Made by a program: the position numbers and the translations under genes. The notes beneath the pieces were generated by a model. That model made no database searches, was not told the origin of the DNA, and saw only the letters and a program-made list of their open reading frames with translations. Shown here piece by piece: positions 44,588 to 56,791 of a stretch of 64,000 bases of DNA (position 1 is its first letter; each line of letters begins with the position of its first letter). This DNA is from Ophioceras dolichostomum (taxonomy: Eukaryota > Ascomycota > Sordariomycetes > Magnaporthales > Ophioceraceae): contig PYST01000042.1 of the NCBI GenBank assembly GCA_003049485.1, positions 116,441 to 180,440 on the forward strand, in the 5' to 3' direction.

Positions 44588-47500
44588 TCACACATTCAGA
44601 CTCTTGACACAAGTCCATAGCACCACAGGGACGACGACGTTGTCGTTACCGCCTGTGAGCACCGCCTCGGTGAGGCTAGCCATGGACCCGCACACGGCAG
44701 CCCCACGGACAGACCGCGCCCATGACGCCCAGTCCCTCGTCCAGCTCCACGCGCACTGCAGCAGTCCAGCACCACTACCGCCACCGCCACCACCACCGTT
44801 GAGACAGCACTCCTCGCGCAAGCCCTCGCTGGTGATGGCCCATCCGCCGACGCGCAGCCAGAACCCGGCTGTGACCAGCCCGACGAACACAGCGACCGCG
44901 AACGCCACGCTGCCCTCGAGGCTCTTGCCGCCGCCCCACACCCACTTGCGATGCCCCCACCGGCGGCCGATCAGCGACGCGGCCGCGTCGCCCAGCCCCA
45001 CGCACACCACGCCGGACACCATGCTCGTGTCGCGCGTGGGCACCTCCCAGCCCGCGAGACCACGACCTCCTCCTCCTCCTCCTTCGCCGCCGCTGCCGCC
45101 ACCAGCAGCAGGACTAGAAGAAGTACGCCCCAGCGCCGCAAGCGAAAGCCACAGCGGTATAGAGCAGCCGATCAGCAGAAAGATGTGCGAGATCACCACG
45201 GGGCCCCTCAGGTCGCGGCCGTCGACGTACGGCGTCAGGAACGACGCAATAGGCTTCGAGAGGGGCGGGAGCTGGCTCGCGCGGATGAGGTCCAGCAACA
45301 AAAAGATGGCGAGGACGAGGGCGAGGGCCAGCGCGACGTATGTCGGGTCCACGAAGGTGGCCGGCAGCAGCATGCCGACCATCATGAAGTGGAACACCTT
45401 GCGGCGCGTGTCGACCTCGTAGATGGGCGTCAGCTTGAAGACCACCGCGAGACCCGTCACGATGATGGCGAGCCAGTACGCCGACAGCACGAGGCGCGTG
45501 TTGGCGTCGCCGACGGATGCGTGGCGGAGGTGCTCGACCCAGCCGCCGTAGCCGACGCACGGTCGTTGGCCGGCGTGGTCCGTCGTCGTCGCCAGACCCA
45601 AGCCCCCCAGTATGGCGGCGGCAGCAGTGGCAGCGGAAGACGACGATGACGGCTCAGAAAAGTAGTAGTCGTGACGACGCAGTCGGGGGAGACAGATCCA
45701 GTTCTCCAGGGACGACTTGACGACCCACAGCCGGAACGACGGCACATCGCCGAACATGTAGCCCAGCGCCCAGCCCACGGGCTCCTCGCCGCCCAGCGCG
45801 GCGCGGCCGACGTACGCGCGCAGGAAGCCGAAGGCGACGGTCAGGATGCAGACGTACACCCAGGCGGCGTACAGCCATTTTCTGGCGGTGGCCTGCGCCT
45901 GGGTGAGGGAGAAGAAGGCGCGGATGCTGGACGAGGCGGACCGCTTGCGCCGGCCGGACGGGGTGTGCGTTTTGGATCGACCGCCACCGGAGACGCTGGC
46001 GTTGGCGCTGGCGGCGCTGGGGAGGATGGGCAGGGTGTGGCGTCGCGTGGTTGCGCTGGCGAAGAAGGTAGGAGGAGGGGGATTATGAGTTGCCGCCGCG
46101 GGTTCCGTTGGGCTGGGGACGTTGAAGCGGATTTCGGGGGGATTGGTGTTTTTGTCCTCTTGTGGGGAGAGGTAGAGGGGTTCGATCTCTTCGCCGTCTA
46201 CGAAAGTACGGGATCCGAGGAGTGTGGGCTGCTGGTGGAGGGCGGTGTCGAACGATACACGCCCTCCAGCTAGGTCTCCGTTACGGTGCGAGGATGCGTG
46301 GCGGCTGCGGTAGTGGCTCACGTCTGTGAGGCTGCCCGAGTCGGTATCGTCAGCTACCGAGCCGGCGCCACCAAAGGCGTCGTGTCTCACCCGGCGTAGT
46401 GGGAGCAGATGGGCGATCTTTCGGAAGATTGACGATCGCTTCGAGGAAGGCAGAACACGGCGGAAGCGCCACTTGGGCACGCGGGCCAGAGATATCCCCC
46501 AGCGGATCACTTGGCCGCAGGACACCAGTATGCCCATGCCGCCTCCCCACAGGATGGCCTTGAGAATGACCATCTGGGGGGAGGTCGACAAGAGTAGGAT
46601 GTTGATGAGCGCGATAGAGAGCAGCTGCAGCTCGGCCGGCAGCAGACTCGTAGTCGTCAGCCGGTGGAGCACCATGCACAGGTTCTGGTGGAGTGGGTAG
46701 AGCAGCACGGCCGTCTCGCGGATTGTGACGGCCTCAAGCCGGCCCTGGCCCCAGTGTGGGGACTTCGTGCCCGAGATGATGAGGGGCATCGTGGTGATCA
46801 GCCAGTGCACGGGGCTGCACAGCTCGCCGGAGGGAGCCAGGGGGATGAGTTGTTTGGGTAGGGACGCCAGGCTGAGGACTAGGTTTGGCAGGATGGCGAG
46901 CTTGTTGGTCGGCGCCAGTAGGAGGGCGACGTAGAGTGGTATCGTCGGTGGGTAGAAGATCGGGGCCGGATCGAAGGACGCCGGGGCCGACAGAGGCAGC
47001 TTCTTTGATGGTTGGCTGTCATCCTGTGTATAAGCCCAGAGAACGACTCGTAGAGGATAGAGGACAACTAGGATTACTGCTAGCAATGCCTGACCGCCCA
47101 GCTCTGTATAATCACAGCAAGAAATAGTTTAGCGAAATGGCGGTTGCAGAGGGTGGGACAAGGGGGCCGATAAGACACGGGAATAGGTACCTTTACTCCA
47201 AGCGTGGACGAACGGCTTGACGTCGCGGTTGGAATATAGAATAGCACCCAGAGAGAAGAGGATCAGGAACTCGGTGCCCCGGCGGATGATCTCCTTTTTA
47301 CGTCGGGTCCGTTCCGCAATGGCCCGGCGGTCCCGCAGTGAAGTCTCCAACGCCTTGGACACGCCGTCGCCGATATGTAGCAAAGACGACGCTGAGGGAA
47401 CCCTGCGTCCCTCCTCTTCTAATAGGGCAGGCGAGAGGAGCGGCGTCGACGTGCCGGAGAGGGGTTCGTTCCGTCCGCGCAGCCCCTTGTGCAGCCTCGT

Positions 47501-48013
47501 CTTGGGCGCGGGGAGGCCCTTGAGGTAGTGCTCGTCGTCGGCATCGGTGCCGCTGTCGCTCGTGGGGGTCGACGAGTCCGCCTTGACGGCGAAGGGAGGG
47601 TGGAGTAGTCCGGAGGATATGGACGAAGAGGACGGGACAGCCGAGGGAACTGGCCGCGGCGATTCCCGGTGGCGTGGGGGGGAGGCGGTGCCCCCACTCG
47701 GCGGAACAGTAGAAGGAGAGGAGGATGACGGCGGTTGTGGTCGGCCGAGGTCGAGGCTAGCAGGAGCAGCCGAGCCCGGGGCGGCGCTACGTCGTGGGCC
47801 CCTGGAAACGAGCGTATCGGACGGGTGTAGGAGCTCGAAGCTCTGGTGGTGATATGGATGCGGCGAGCGGGAGAGGAACCTCAGCTGGTCCTTGTCCGCC
47901 AGCCCGTCTTCCTCGGCGGCCAATCTGTCCGGGGCTCCGCCATTTGGGGACAGGAGTGGTGGTGGTGATGGTGATGGTGATGGTGGTGGCTCTTGGTCGT
48001 CGAGGCCCGGCAT
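44588..48013 (-). CDS. SEC59: Dolichol kinase Sec59
   Basis: Sec59 makes dolichyl phosphate in the ER membrane with CTP as donor, feeding N-glycosylation, O-mannosylation and GPI synthesis. Exons 47191-48013 and 44588-47103 (87-nt intron) give 1112 aa. The first 240 residues are Pro/Ser-rich and probably cytosolic and disordered. The first membrane span is near FLILFSLGAILY. Many hydrophobic helices follow. The conserved core is at the C-terminus: TRRKVFHFMMVGMLLP, DGRDLRGPVVISHIFLL, the nucleotide-binding GLGDAAASLIGRRWG and KSLEGS. A polytopic Gly/Ser-rich loop (GGGSGGEGGGGGG) separates two core helices. It is longer than the yeast protein (519 aa) through the N-terminal extension and central loops. 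The splice joins WSK to ELGGQALL in frame. Confidence 0.93.
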
Positions 48014-51000
48014 GTTGTCGCAACCTGAGAGGGGAGGAAAATCGACCTCGCCGTGGACCGCATCGACGATAGGGAATTGGAGGGTGGTAGAGCTTGGCGG
48101 CGGGCTCAGCTCAGCCCAACGAGCGGCGGCCAGGGGTAGGAACAGTTTGCGGCAGGCGGGATGGATACTATCAGTACCAGGTGGTAGGTAGATTGTGAAT
48201 TGGTGTTGTCAGATTTAGAACACTCGCATGAGGGACGACGCCACGTTGTAAATTGCCAGAATAAAATCTCGCCTGTGCCAAAGCGATGCGATCAAACAGG
48301 CGGCCGATCGCCGGTGCGTTTTCGATCACCTGCGGGCTTGTGCCTGTGCCTGTGCTTGTGCCTGTACGTTGACATGTACGATCCGTCTGTACGGAATACC
48401 AGTGGCATCACATGAAATCATGGCACGTCGTACCCACGAAGTGCTTGGCAACTGCGAATCCCCATTGCCCTTTCGCTCTTTGCCCTCCTGGTGTCAATGC
48501 AACAAAAAGCTCCGAGCCTAGGCGGCCCACTCAGCCGTGTCCACTGAGGGGGTTGGCTCATGAGCCACAGTTGCTGTGGCTGGCAGCTACTATGTACGAC
48601 AACCGACGTAACTTACTGTGAGTTCATGTTTGCTATCTTCCTCGCCGTGGCCTCTCGTGTATGATCGTAAGTGTCCTCTTTATTAGTGACCCAGCCCTTC
48701 CTCATGGAATACTTGGCCTCCACTGTTTGCGAGAGGTGAGGGAGGGGATGGGATGCTCTACAGTCCTATATCTAGCCCGAGTACGAAGACCTTCGTATTC
48801 ATGTACGCTGATCGGTGTTTCGGTGTATCGGATTGGGTGAAATCTAATCGCGATGGCTGTTGACCGTGTTCCGGGGATAGCTCACTCACGAGATCAGGAA
48901 TAGGTGGGCAATAGCTCTATAGAAGTATTTTGTAATGGATTCGTTTCTTCCCTTCCAAGTTGTAATACGATGTGCCGAGGCAGGGGATAATTTTCGGGTC
49001 TGTTTCCCGGAATTTTGGCGATTGGGCGATCGGTTGGAGGTGACGTCGAGAAAAGTTCTCTGGGCGGCTCGGGTCCGTCATTCGTTTATTGCCCCTCCCG
49101 CTGTCGACCCATGCGGTATATATTGTGTCCCTATGTCCTCATAATATTGGCGTCATACACCAAGGCTAGGTCAAGAGAAGACTAGGTTGGTGGTGACCTG
49201 AGTGCCAACTTTTTGAGAAAGAAATGTCGTGGGAAAAGAAGCCGATGCGATTATCTTGTCTCCAGCAAGGTGCCCCCCACTGATGAGCTAGGGTTAGAGA
49301 GTCTGGTGTGACCGCACAGGTGGCTGCGTTTGGAAAGCAGGGGCCAATGGCCAAGAGAGCCTCCCCGAACTTGCCCCCTCGTCACCATTGGTCATGGATT
49401 CTTCAAGACCAGCTTCAGCTTTCTTGATGCAATGAGCAATACGAGGAGGGGTTACTCCGTATGTCCATGCGAAACTGTCAAGCTACGATGAGGGGCCAGG
49501 CTAAGAAGCTATCTCTCCGAACCAGCGTCCTTTTCCTCATCGACGGCGCCGTGTGAAAGTGAATCCGAGACATTTTTGTCCCGTAGCTCAGGAACACAAA
49601 GTCTGGTGCTGCTGTGGTTGCTGCTGACCGGAACAGATCAAAGATCACAGATCACAGATCACTTCAATATTGTCACCTCGACTAATATAATAACTAATAG
49701 ATCGAATTTCATTAAGGCAGCGTCCAGCTCGATTCTTTTCTCCTTTTCCGTCTTGTCTCTCTGACGTTGTCCCGTTTCTGTGCACAGCCCACTAACTGCC
49801 GTGCTGGGCCAGACGCATGCTGCTTGCTGATGCATTCAACGCTGCTGTTGCTCGCCGCTCACGTTGCTGTTGGTGAGACCCCGCACATTTCCAATTGGTC
49901 GCACCTTCCTGTACTAGTCAGTCAGATCGGAGGTTCGGGTAGGGAAAGGGCGGTTTCGGGTAGGTCTCATGGAGACACGTAGGCTATCCGCAGCAGTCTC
50001 GGTGGAAATGTGAATACGAGAAAGAATCGTGATGTTTGCAACTGGTACGGAGGTAACCACCTCTAAACTCAGAAGAAGTGGAAGGGAGTGGGCCAGACGA
50101 ACTGACTGACACGAGCAGGCCGCCAAGATCTTTTGAGGCTTGGCGAGCCAAGTCCATGAGTGAACCCTGCTGGAGGTTCCGCTAGCTCCCAGTCCTGAGG
50201 CACTGGCCGGGAGGCGGCACTACCACCTCTGGGAGTGGGGTTTTGCTTGGTTGACCCAGCGCTTTCTCGCTCGCTTCTCTGTTCCAGCCCTCCATTAACA
50301 TCCCTGTCGCCTGAGCGTCATACCTGGTGTCCACCCTGGTTCTTGACAGGGAAAGATCTTGAGGCGCGGGAGGAATAGGAACGGGAAAGAGCGAGAGCGT
50401 GAAAGAAGGCAATGTTGGTGGCAGTCAAATACTATAATGGCGCAGAGCTTCCTTTCTCCGTCCGTTTTGACTTCAATCCTTCCTTTCGTCGTTCCTCCCT
50501 CGCCGGTGATCTTCCTCCGAACTTGCCACCATCTAGCGCAGCCGCACCCACTCCCAGCCCACCAAAACGCACGTCCACCTCCACCGATAGCACCCCAGCA
50601 CCTCCCAAACAACTTGCATGCAGCAAGCTGAACTGCTGCAGAGTGCAGACCGCCTCCGCCCCAACCCAATCCCATCGACGCATTAGCTTGAGATAAGGCG
50701 TTAGAGAGTGTTTCTGTGCTTCCCCCCTCTCATCATCGCCGCCGCCCGCCGCCCACGGCCATCATCACCTGCCCAACCACCAAGACCGAGGAGAACCAGT
50801 GAGCAGCATCACCCAAGAAAAAAGATCCTACAACACACCTCCTTTGCCTGGATCTACTGGACCCTGCAGTAAGCCGGGTTGCTGCACGTTTCGGCCCAAG
50901 AAGGGAATAGGACCACCTCCAACTTCCACCTGATACGCTTGACATCGTCAGACTCACTACTGCCTGCCTTATCGGGTTGCAAGGAGAGGGGAGAGCAGGA

Positions 51001-51381
51001 CGAATCGTGAAATCGTGGAGGTGCACGACGTGGAGGAGGCGTCAAGCCGGACGAGTCGGCATCTTTTCTCTTTTGCCTCTGTGCTCTGTGTGCTTCTACA
51101 TCGACGCCGGCGCCTTCAGCCCAAAACCTTAGCGCCCGCCGAGACTGCAGCGAGACCAAAGGGAGACCGCCACACTAGTTCTGAAAAGCCTTAGCGACCA
51201 TCTTCGATTCGCTGCAGTCCGGTCCTTCCAAGTTTTTTTGCCTTTTTTTGTTTGTCCTTCCCTCCCTCCCGACTTTCGCTGTCCAACGGGAGCAGAGCGT
51301 CGCCGAGGGCCGTCCCGCCGACTGCATATTAGCCTTTCACCACGCCCGCCCACCCTCTTTCTCTCAAACCTCCCCTTTACC
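48014..51381. other. Long intergenic region
   Basis: A 3.4-kb stretch. It contains a CTTGTGCCTGTG microrepeat (48337-48366) and an AGATCA(C/A) microrepeat (49637-49662), and ends in a C/T-rich leader before the Thr-rich membrane protein. Short ORFs have no recognisable features. Confidence 0.5.
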
Positions 51382-53076
51382 ATGGCAGCGTCGTTTGCTG
51401 TGAGGCCGTCGCCCCTCGAGGATGATCGGGAAATCAAGGCCGGCTTTCCAACGGCACACCAGGAGAAGGAAGAGCTCTTGAGCAGCAGCCACGGGTACTC
51501 TAGTCTCCACGACGGATTCCTTGACCACCAACGCCAGCCTGACGACTCCAGCTGGACGAACAAACACCACCGCTGGCGGAAAATGTCGCCCTGCCACCGG
51601 ATGCTGCTGGCCCTGGCGGTCTGCCTCATCGTCACATTCGGTGTGGTGAGCGCCATCCCTTCCCATAGCTGGAATCGCCTCCCCTGCCCACACCACCGGG
51701 GTGGTGCCGCTCTCCACCGCTCCCACCACGGCTTGGCAGCGGGTGCGGGATCGGCGGTCCGGGCCGGCGGTGATAACGACGACGGCGGTCGTGGTGCCGG
51801 TGCCGGTAACGACGATGAGGAGGAGGAGGCGATGTTCTCATGCCTCCTGAACGCCGTCTCGTCCGAGTCGCTCCACGAGGTCCTCCACCGGTTCTTCCCC
51901 AACCGGTTCAAGGATGGCGTATATCAGTCAGACCAGTCGGCCATGGAGGCAGTCCGCCGCGAAGACCCGCCGCTGGCTACCTCGCTCATCAGGATCGCCA
52001 AGAGGCAGAACGGTACGGACACGACGACCACCACCCCGACTACGAGGCCGACCACCACGGACACAACCACTACTCCCACGACCACGACACCGGGCCAGAG
52101 CACTACGCCCACAACCACTCCAACCACCCGACAAACCACGCCCTCCACCTCCTCTCAGACTAATGGTATGTAACCCTCTCGTCTCCCCACTTGCCTCCTC
52201 TCCTCTACATCTGACGCGATGTGCGCCCGCTTGTAACTTGCCAGCGGGAGAATCGACATCGCAGTCAACACCGCCCTGGGCCGCGTGGGCGACTTGGTTG
52301 TCAACTTCACAGTCGACATCGCAGTCAACACCACTCTGGGCCGCGTGGACGACTTGGTTGTCAACTTCACAGTCGGCATCGCAGTCAACATCGCAGTCGA
52401 CATCGCAGTCAACATTGCACTCACCATCGCCCTGGAGGACTTCATGGTCGACTTGGTGGTCAACCTCACAGTCGACAACGCAGTCAACACCGCCCTGGAG
52501 CGCGTGGTCGACTTGGTGGCCAACTCCACAGTCGACATCGCATCCGACCCCTTCCTCTCTTCCAGGCGGCTCAACGTGGACGAGGACGAGAACGATACCC
52601 GGTACGTCCGTCCGCTGCTGGGCGTGTGTGACAATCATATATTATCACCCACATCCCCACTGCGACAGACAGACCTCTGCCAGTATCGTTATCGTTGTTG
52701 CCGTCTTGACCTTGTGCAATCTAATACCATATCAAATTCCTTTTGGGGGAGAAGCAAAACCGGGAATACTGAAAGACGGACTGACCGACTGACTGACTGA
52801 CCTCGACGCAAAAATACAGGCACCCCGCCGACAATAACGCAGGGAACGTCGACGTTGCCCTCGCGCTCCCAGCGCCCCGTCACCACGACCTACACGTCGA
52901 CGGCCTCTAACGGAGACCTCGTGGTCGTCACCCGGACGTCGTTCGTGGATGCCGCCCCGGGCCCGACGACGGGCACCCAGGCCGACGGCAGCCTGCAGAC
53001 CAACGCTGCGGTGCCTAGGAGTCATAACCTGGCGGCAGCCGCCGGGGCGGTGATAGGGGGACTGATCCTGTTGTAG
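51382..53076 (+). CDS. Thr/Ser-rich membrane-anchored protein with repeat exon
   Basis: Proposed exons 51382-52165, 52245-52601 and 52820-53076 give 465 aa. The N-terminus is cytosolic and ends in RKMSPCHRM. A single helix (LLALAVCLIVTFGVVSAI, about 74-91) follows, giving type II topology. The outer region has an acidic stretch and a conserved-looking block FSCLLNAVSSESLHEVLHRF with YQSDQSAMEAV, then KRQNGT, which could be a Kex2 site, and a mucin-like Thr/Pro tract. Exon 2 encodes Ser/Thr/Gln/Trp repeats (STSQST...PPWAAW). Exon 3 encodes VTTTYTSTASNGD and ends in a hydrophobic stretch (AAAAGAVIGGLILL) with no tail, as in GPI-anchored proteins. Exon 2 is 357 nt, a multiple of three, so skipping it also keeps the frame (346 aa). 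I do not recognise a named family; wall or surface location is inferred. Confidence 0.7.
52252..52550 (+). repeat. Tandem repeat array of CGACATCGCAGTCAAC-type units
   Basis: Imperfect tandem units of two nested types: a short (T/C)CGACATCGCAGTCAAC unit and a longer 60-nt unit beginning CACCGCCCTGGGCCGCGTGG. All forward frames and two reverse frames stay open across the array because its periods are multiples of three. Confidence 0.8.
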
Positions 53077-53933
53077 TGTTATGTGTGATGTGAAACAGCC
53101 AGGATCAGATCAGATCAGATCGGACTTCCTTCTCCGGGTGGTTCTTCGAGCGAGAGCGAGAGGGAATCAGCTCAGACTAGCTGACCTCAACTCTTGTTTG
53201 ATTGTCATATTATCTTTTGCTCGTTTTCCTTTTTTTTCCCCCTCCTTTGTACAAATTTGCATTTTCTATTGTTAGCGGCGGCGCGCGGGTTTTTTTTATT
53301 TCTCCTGGTCATGCCAGCGCAAAGCGTTCATTCCTTGCATCATCCACAACGGTAGGTATTCACCAAAACGGGCGGCGTCGAGAACAAAACATGGCATTTT
53401 TTCGGCGGGCTTCAGAGACATCATCACATATTTGGGGGAGAGGATGGTACATACATATCTGTACCTTGCTACATATTGGCAGGAAGAATGAGGCGTACAC
53501 ACAACAACACTTAACGGTACATACGATACGACATCATGAACAAGACATGCAAATACAAACAAGCGCAGGCTCGGTTTCCCAGTCCTTAGGCTGTGAATTT
53601 TGTGGGAGGCAGGTGCACAGGCAGGCCGGGAGGCATCTAGACAACAAACCAGAATTACCTGGTAGTGAGAAATGCGCAAAGTGTCTTCTCTTGGTTTTTG
53701 TTTGTTGCCATTGGGAATAGGTTATTGGCTGTTGTGAGCAAGCTAACTGGCTGGATGAGGCTGGAGTTGTTGAATCACTCAGGAGTAGGAGCAGCAAGCA
53801 GGCCTACCTTAGTAAGGTCGCTCAGGCGTAAATATTCATCTCGATGTAGAGGTAGGTAGGTGCCTAGGTGCTCAAATAATCTACGCGAAAAAAAAGCCCA
53901 TCCAGTTCCTGTCGCCAATCCAGTGATCCAGAA
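53077..53933. other. Convergent 3' spacer
   Basis: Lies between the Thr-rich membrane protein and the FAM32A-like gene. Includes a GATCA microrepeat (53105-53127) and a TAGGTAGGTGCCTAGGTG palindromic word (53849-53870). No gene is seen. Confidence 0.6.
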
Positions 53934-54517
53934 CTACCCAGGTCCGATTTTCGGCATGTCGTGGTGTTCGCTCAGCTTCGACAGGTATGTGTTCAGCTCC
54001 TCGACGCGCTCCTTGTGGGTCTTGAGGAGCTGGGGTCTCGAGGACGCGGATCCGGCCATGTCGAGGAGCTGCCAGTAGAAGACGAACGGGTTAGCTTCAA
54101 ACTTCGTGTTGTTTCTCATGTGGGTGTGAAGTGCGCCGCGGCGGCGGGGAGTGGGCTGCTGCATACCTTTTTCCTTTTGACTTCCTCGAACCGCTTCTCG
54201 GCCTCCGTCAGACGTCTGGATGGCAAAGGCTCGTTTGGGGTCTTTTCTCCTTCTCTTTCTACTCCGTCATCCCCACCTTCTTCTTCTTGTCCATCCCTTC
54301 GGTTCGTTTCTGTCTGGTCTTCAGCGTCTTCGCCGTCCTCGGCAGACATCCTCCGCCGTTTAGAGGGTGGTTCTGATGACGCCGCCTTGTCGTCGCCTGT
54401 GGAGAGCGCCTTCTCCAGATCGCTGCCGCCCTTGCCAGTCTTCTTCTTCTTGTGTTTCTTCACCTTGGCCCCCTTCAGGCGGAGGCCGCCTCCGCCGGCA
54501 ACTGAGTATTCGTCCAT
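53934..54517 (-). CDS. FAM32A-like (DUF1754) nuclear protein
   Basis: Exons 54167-54517 and 53934-54068 (98-nt intron) give 161 aa. The N-terminus has LRLKGAKVKKHKKKKTGK, matching the KLKG and Lys-run signature of FAM32A. A Ser/Glu-rich middle includes PSKRRRMS, a likely nuclear signal. The C-terminus has LTEAEKRFEEVKRKK, then after splicing LLDMAGSAS and the highly conserved LKTHKERVEELNTYLSKL and SEHHDMPKIGPG. Human FAM32A is a spliceosomal protein that stabilises exon ligation at the catalytic step, so a splicing role is plausible here by homology. Length fits fungal members. If the intron is retained, the frame ends without the conserved C-terminus. Confidence 0.9.
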
Positions 54518-56186
54518 CGATTTGGAGTAGAAGGCGAAATGCGGGCGGAATGATGGAGTGAAGAGCTACCCCACCGTGAGGGACAGGTCCGGTCGGATCG
54601 GGGCGCCTCGGCTGTGCAGTGGAGGAGAAGTCGTCGGGCTCCCAACTGCACAAAATCGGCTGTAGTGACGAGCGTCTGCAGGGAGACGAGTTCGTTGTAG
54701 CTGTAGGCAGCTCGCTTTAGTGTTGATCAGCCAGAAGCTTTCTCTCTCGCGGTCGTCGTCAGGGGTTCGGTTGAGTTGCTTTGAGGTACTGTCAGTGTCG
54801 GTGCAGTCACATGATCAGACGGTCCGTGCGTAAAGGCGTGGGGCAGCCATCACTTTATCTTCTCATCGACAGCTCACGAAATTTTCTTCGTTTTTCTTCC
54901 CTTTTCTCTTCTTCAGATCAAAAAGTTCACAGAGTCTGCCACGACCGTCACTCCGATACTCTCCACGGTGTCTGGTTGCCTGCCCTTGTTACAAGGGCGC
55001 TCTCTGGAGATCAAAATTCACTGATAGGAAGTTTCTTGTCTTGGGATCACCTTTTTGGTGGTTGTAGACTTGAGATGCTGTTGATGCGAGACAAATTTTC
55101 CATTGGTCCATCCGTCGCTTTTGTTTATGTCTCTGAGAGCGAGCACAGCCGCCACCGTCTCGTCGTCGGTCGGTCAGCCGCCTTACAAGTGTTTCTGAAA
55201 CCTGGAGGCGGTTGTTCAGGCGTGCTTGTGTGTCGACGCCATCCGGCGCGTCTGCGACCTCGTTCAGAGTTCTTGGTCCGTTGTCCGCCCAGTAGGCGGG
55301 AGGCCACGGCAGCCGAGTTCGTTACGATGATGATTGCTTCATATAAGAGCTGGATGCTTGGAACAGGATGAGGCACCATGATTGAACAACGTCGTCTACG
55401 ATTACCGCGCTATCCGTCATCACCAACACCGAAAATGATGCCTCCCCATCCCCTTGCCCTCTTGCTCGTCCAGAGTCGTTATGGGTTAGCTTCGATCTTG
55501 GACGAAGACACGCCGAGGTCTCGAATCCTTCTCTCTTGAACGTCTCCTCATCTCCCAAGAAGTTCCTAAGTCTGGAACCCGGCCGTGTTTCCCACTTGCT
55601 CGATGTGTTGTTTGTTTTGATTCCCCATGATGCGTCGGATGCGATGTGGTGACCTAGAGTTGGAGGTCGGCGCCCACCGCCAGCTCGAGGAATGAAGCCC
55701 AAATTTGCAGCCATTCCAACTCCTTGCTGCCCACCTCGCGACAGAGGTAGACCCGCGATTAATCTCCCCGAGCCCGCCGGACGCGATCGAGAAAGTGATT
55801 TGCGATGCTACGGAGTGGCTTGCCTGATTGGTTTCCGCTGTGGTCACTATTCGAGACTTGCCTTCCGTCTTCGTTATATAGGATGCTTGGGATGCCTCCT
55901 GTTTCCGGCTCTCTGCTCTCTCCTCTTTCCTCTCTTCGTGTAGCGGCCATCCTCTTCCACTCTTTTAATTATTAATAAAATTCCAACCCTAGTCATTCGT
56001 TAGCAGGGTTTGTGCAGCTTTCATCGTCACTCATTACTACCACAACGTTCTTTCAACAACTTATACTCGGTTTTTTGCCATGTTATTCTTGAACCAGAAG
56101 AAGGCCGCTTGGAGACATCCCATCTTCTACTACTCCAACCTCTTGTCATCTCCAAGTACGGTTGTATAACTCGTAAATCAGCCAAA
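54518..56186. other. Intergenic region, no supported gene
   Basis: Several ORFs of 80-196 codons lie on both strands between 54781 and 55950, but none has a domain, signal peptide or consistent splice partners. The last 200 bases are T/C-rich leader for the gene at 56187. Confidence 0.5.
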
Positions 56187-56791
56187 ATGAGGTATGTATC
56201 AACCCCCCGCCTCTGGGGATGTTGGACCGGACGAGCAGAGCACACACTTCACCAATATTACCAAGGGGAGCATTACTAACACGACGGTGTTGCGGGATAC
56301 AGTCTGTCCCTCACATCCTCGGAATTCCTCCACTGCACTCTGCGGCCGAGCCTCACGACGGCGACCACGACGGCCACGGTGACGACGACCTTCACCGAGA
56401 CGTACTTCTACACCGCCGTCGCCGTCTGCCCAACCAGCGAGTGGACCGTCACGTACACCATCATCGAGGTGTGCACCGGCAACCCAGACGTTTGGACCAC
56501 CCCCGAGGTGCCACCCAACTTCGTACAGACCACCGTCGTTTGCGATGTGTGCCACACCCCGACCCGGGTCATCACCTGCCCGGTCCCGGAGGCCGAGCGC
56601 ACGGGGCAGTGGTCATCATCGGCGACGGCGTCGCCGCGTCGCCTGGCGCGATGCAGACGGTCGCCCCGCCCCGCCTTGCGACCGCTTCTGCCCACGCTCC
56701 CTATGTCACCGCTGGTGCCCCTCGGTCATTGAAGAAGAGCATGGCTCTGTTGGCGGGAGTCGCCCTGGTTGCGGGTCAACTCCTGATGTAA
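56187..56791 (+). CDS. Small Thr/Cys-rich surface protein with apparent frameshift
   Basis: A two-nucleotide-past-ATG first exon (56187-56191) is joined over a 111-nt intron with a TACTAAC branch point to an exon from 56303. The exon reads TTATTTATVTTTFTETYFY, then a Cys-containing segment (CPTSEWTVTYTIIEVC, VVCDVC, VITCPVP), up to about 56600. There the coding signal moves to another frame, VVIIGDGVAASP, which ends in a hydrophobic C-terminus (MALLAGVALVAGQLLM) typical of a GPI-anchor signal. In the first frame the protein would end at 56732 with an Arg/Pro-rich tail. The likely cause is loss of one G in the GGGG run at 56603-56606, either a true mutation or a sequence error. The N-terminus is a weak signal peptide, so the first exon is uncertain. 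I do not recognise a named family. Confidence 0.55.

Noticed and set aside
44604..45649. Plus-strand ORFs across the SEC59 C-terminal half
   Set aside because: Antisense shadows of GC-rich SEC59 coding sequence.
51928..52638. Minus-strand 236-codon ORF with Val/Asp repeats
   Set aside because: Open only because the tandem repeat period is a multiple of three.
53105..53127. GATCA tandem microrepeat considered as a CRISPR-like or regulatory array
   Set aside because: Too short and without spacers; a simple microsatellite.
55512..55540. Possible tRNA B-box-like words (also near 21333 and 35772)
   Set aside because: No matching A box, acceptor stem or anticodon arm could be found at tRNA spacing.
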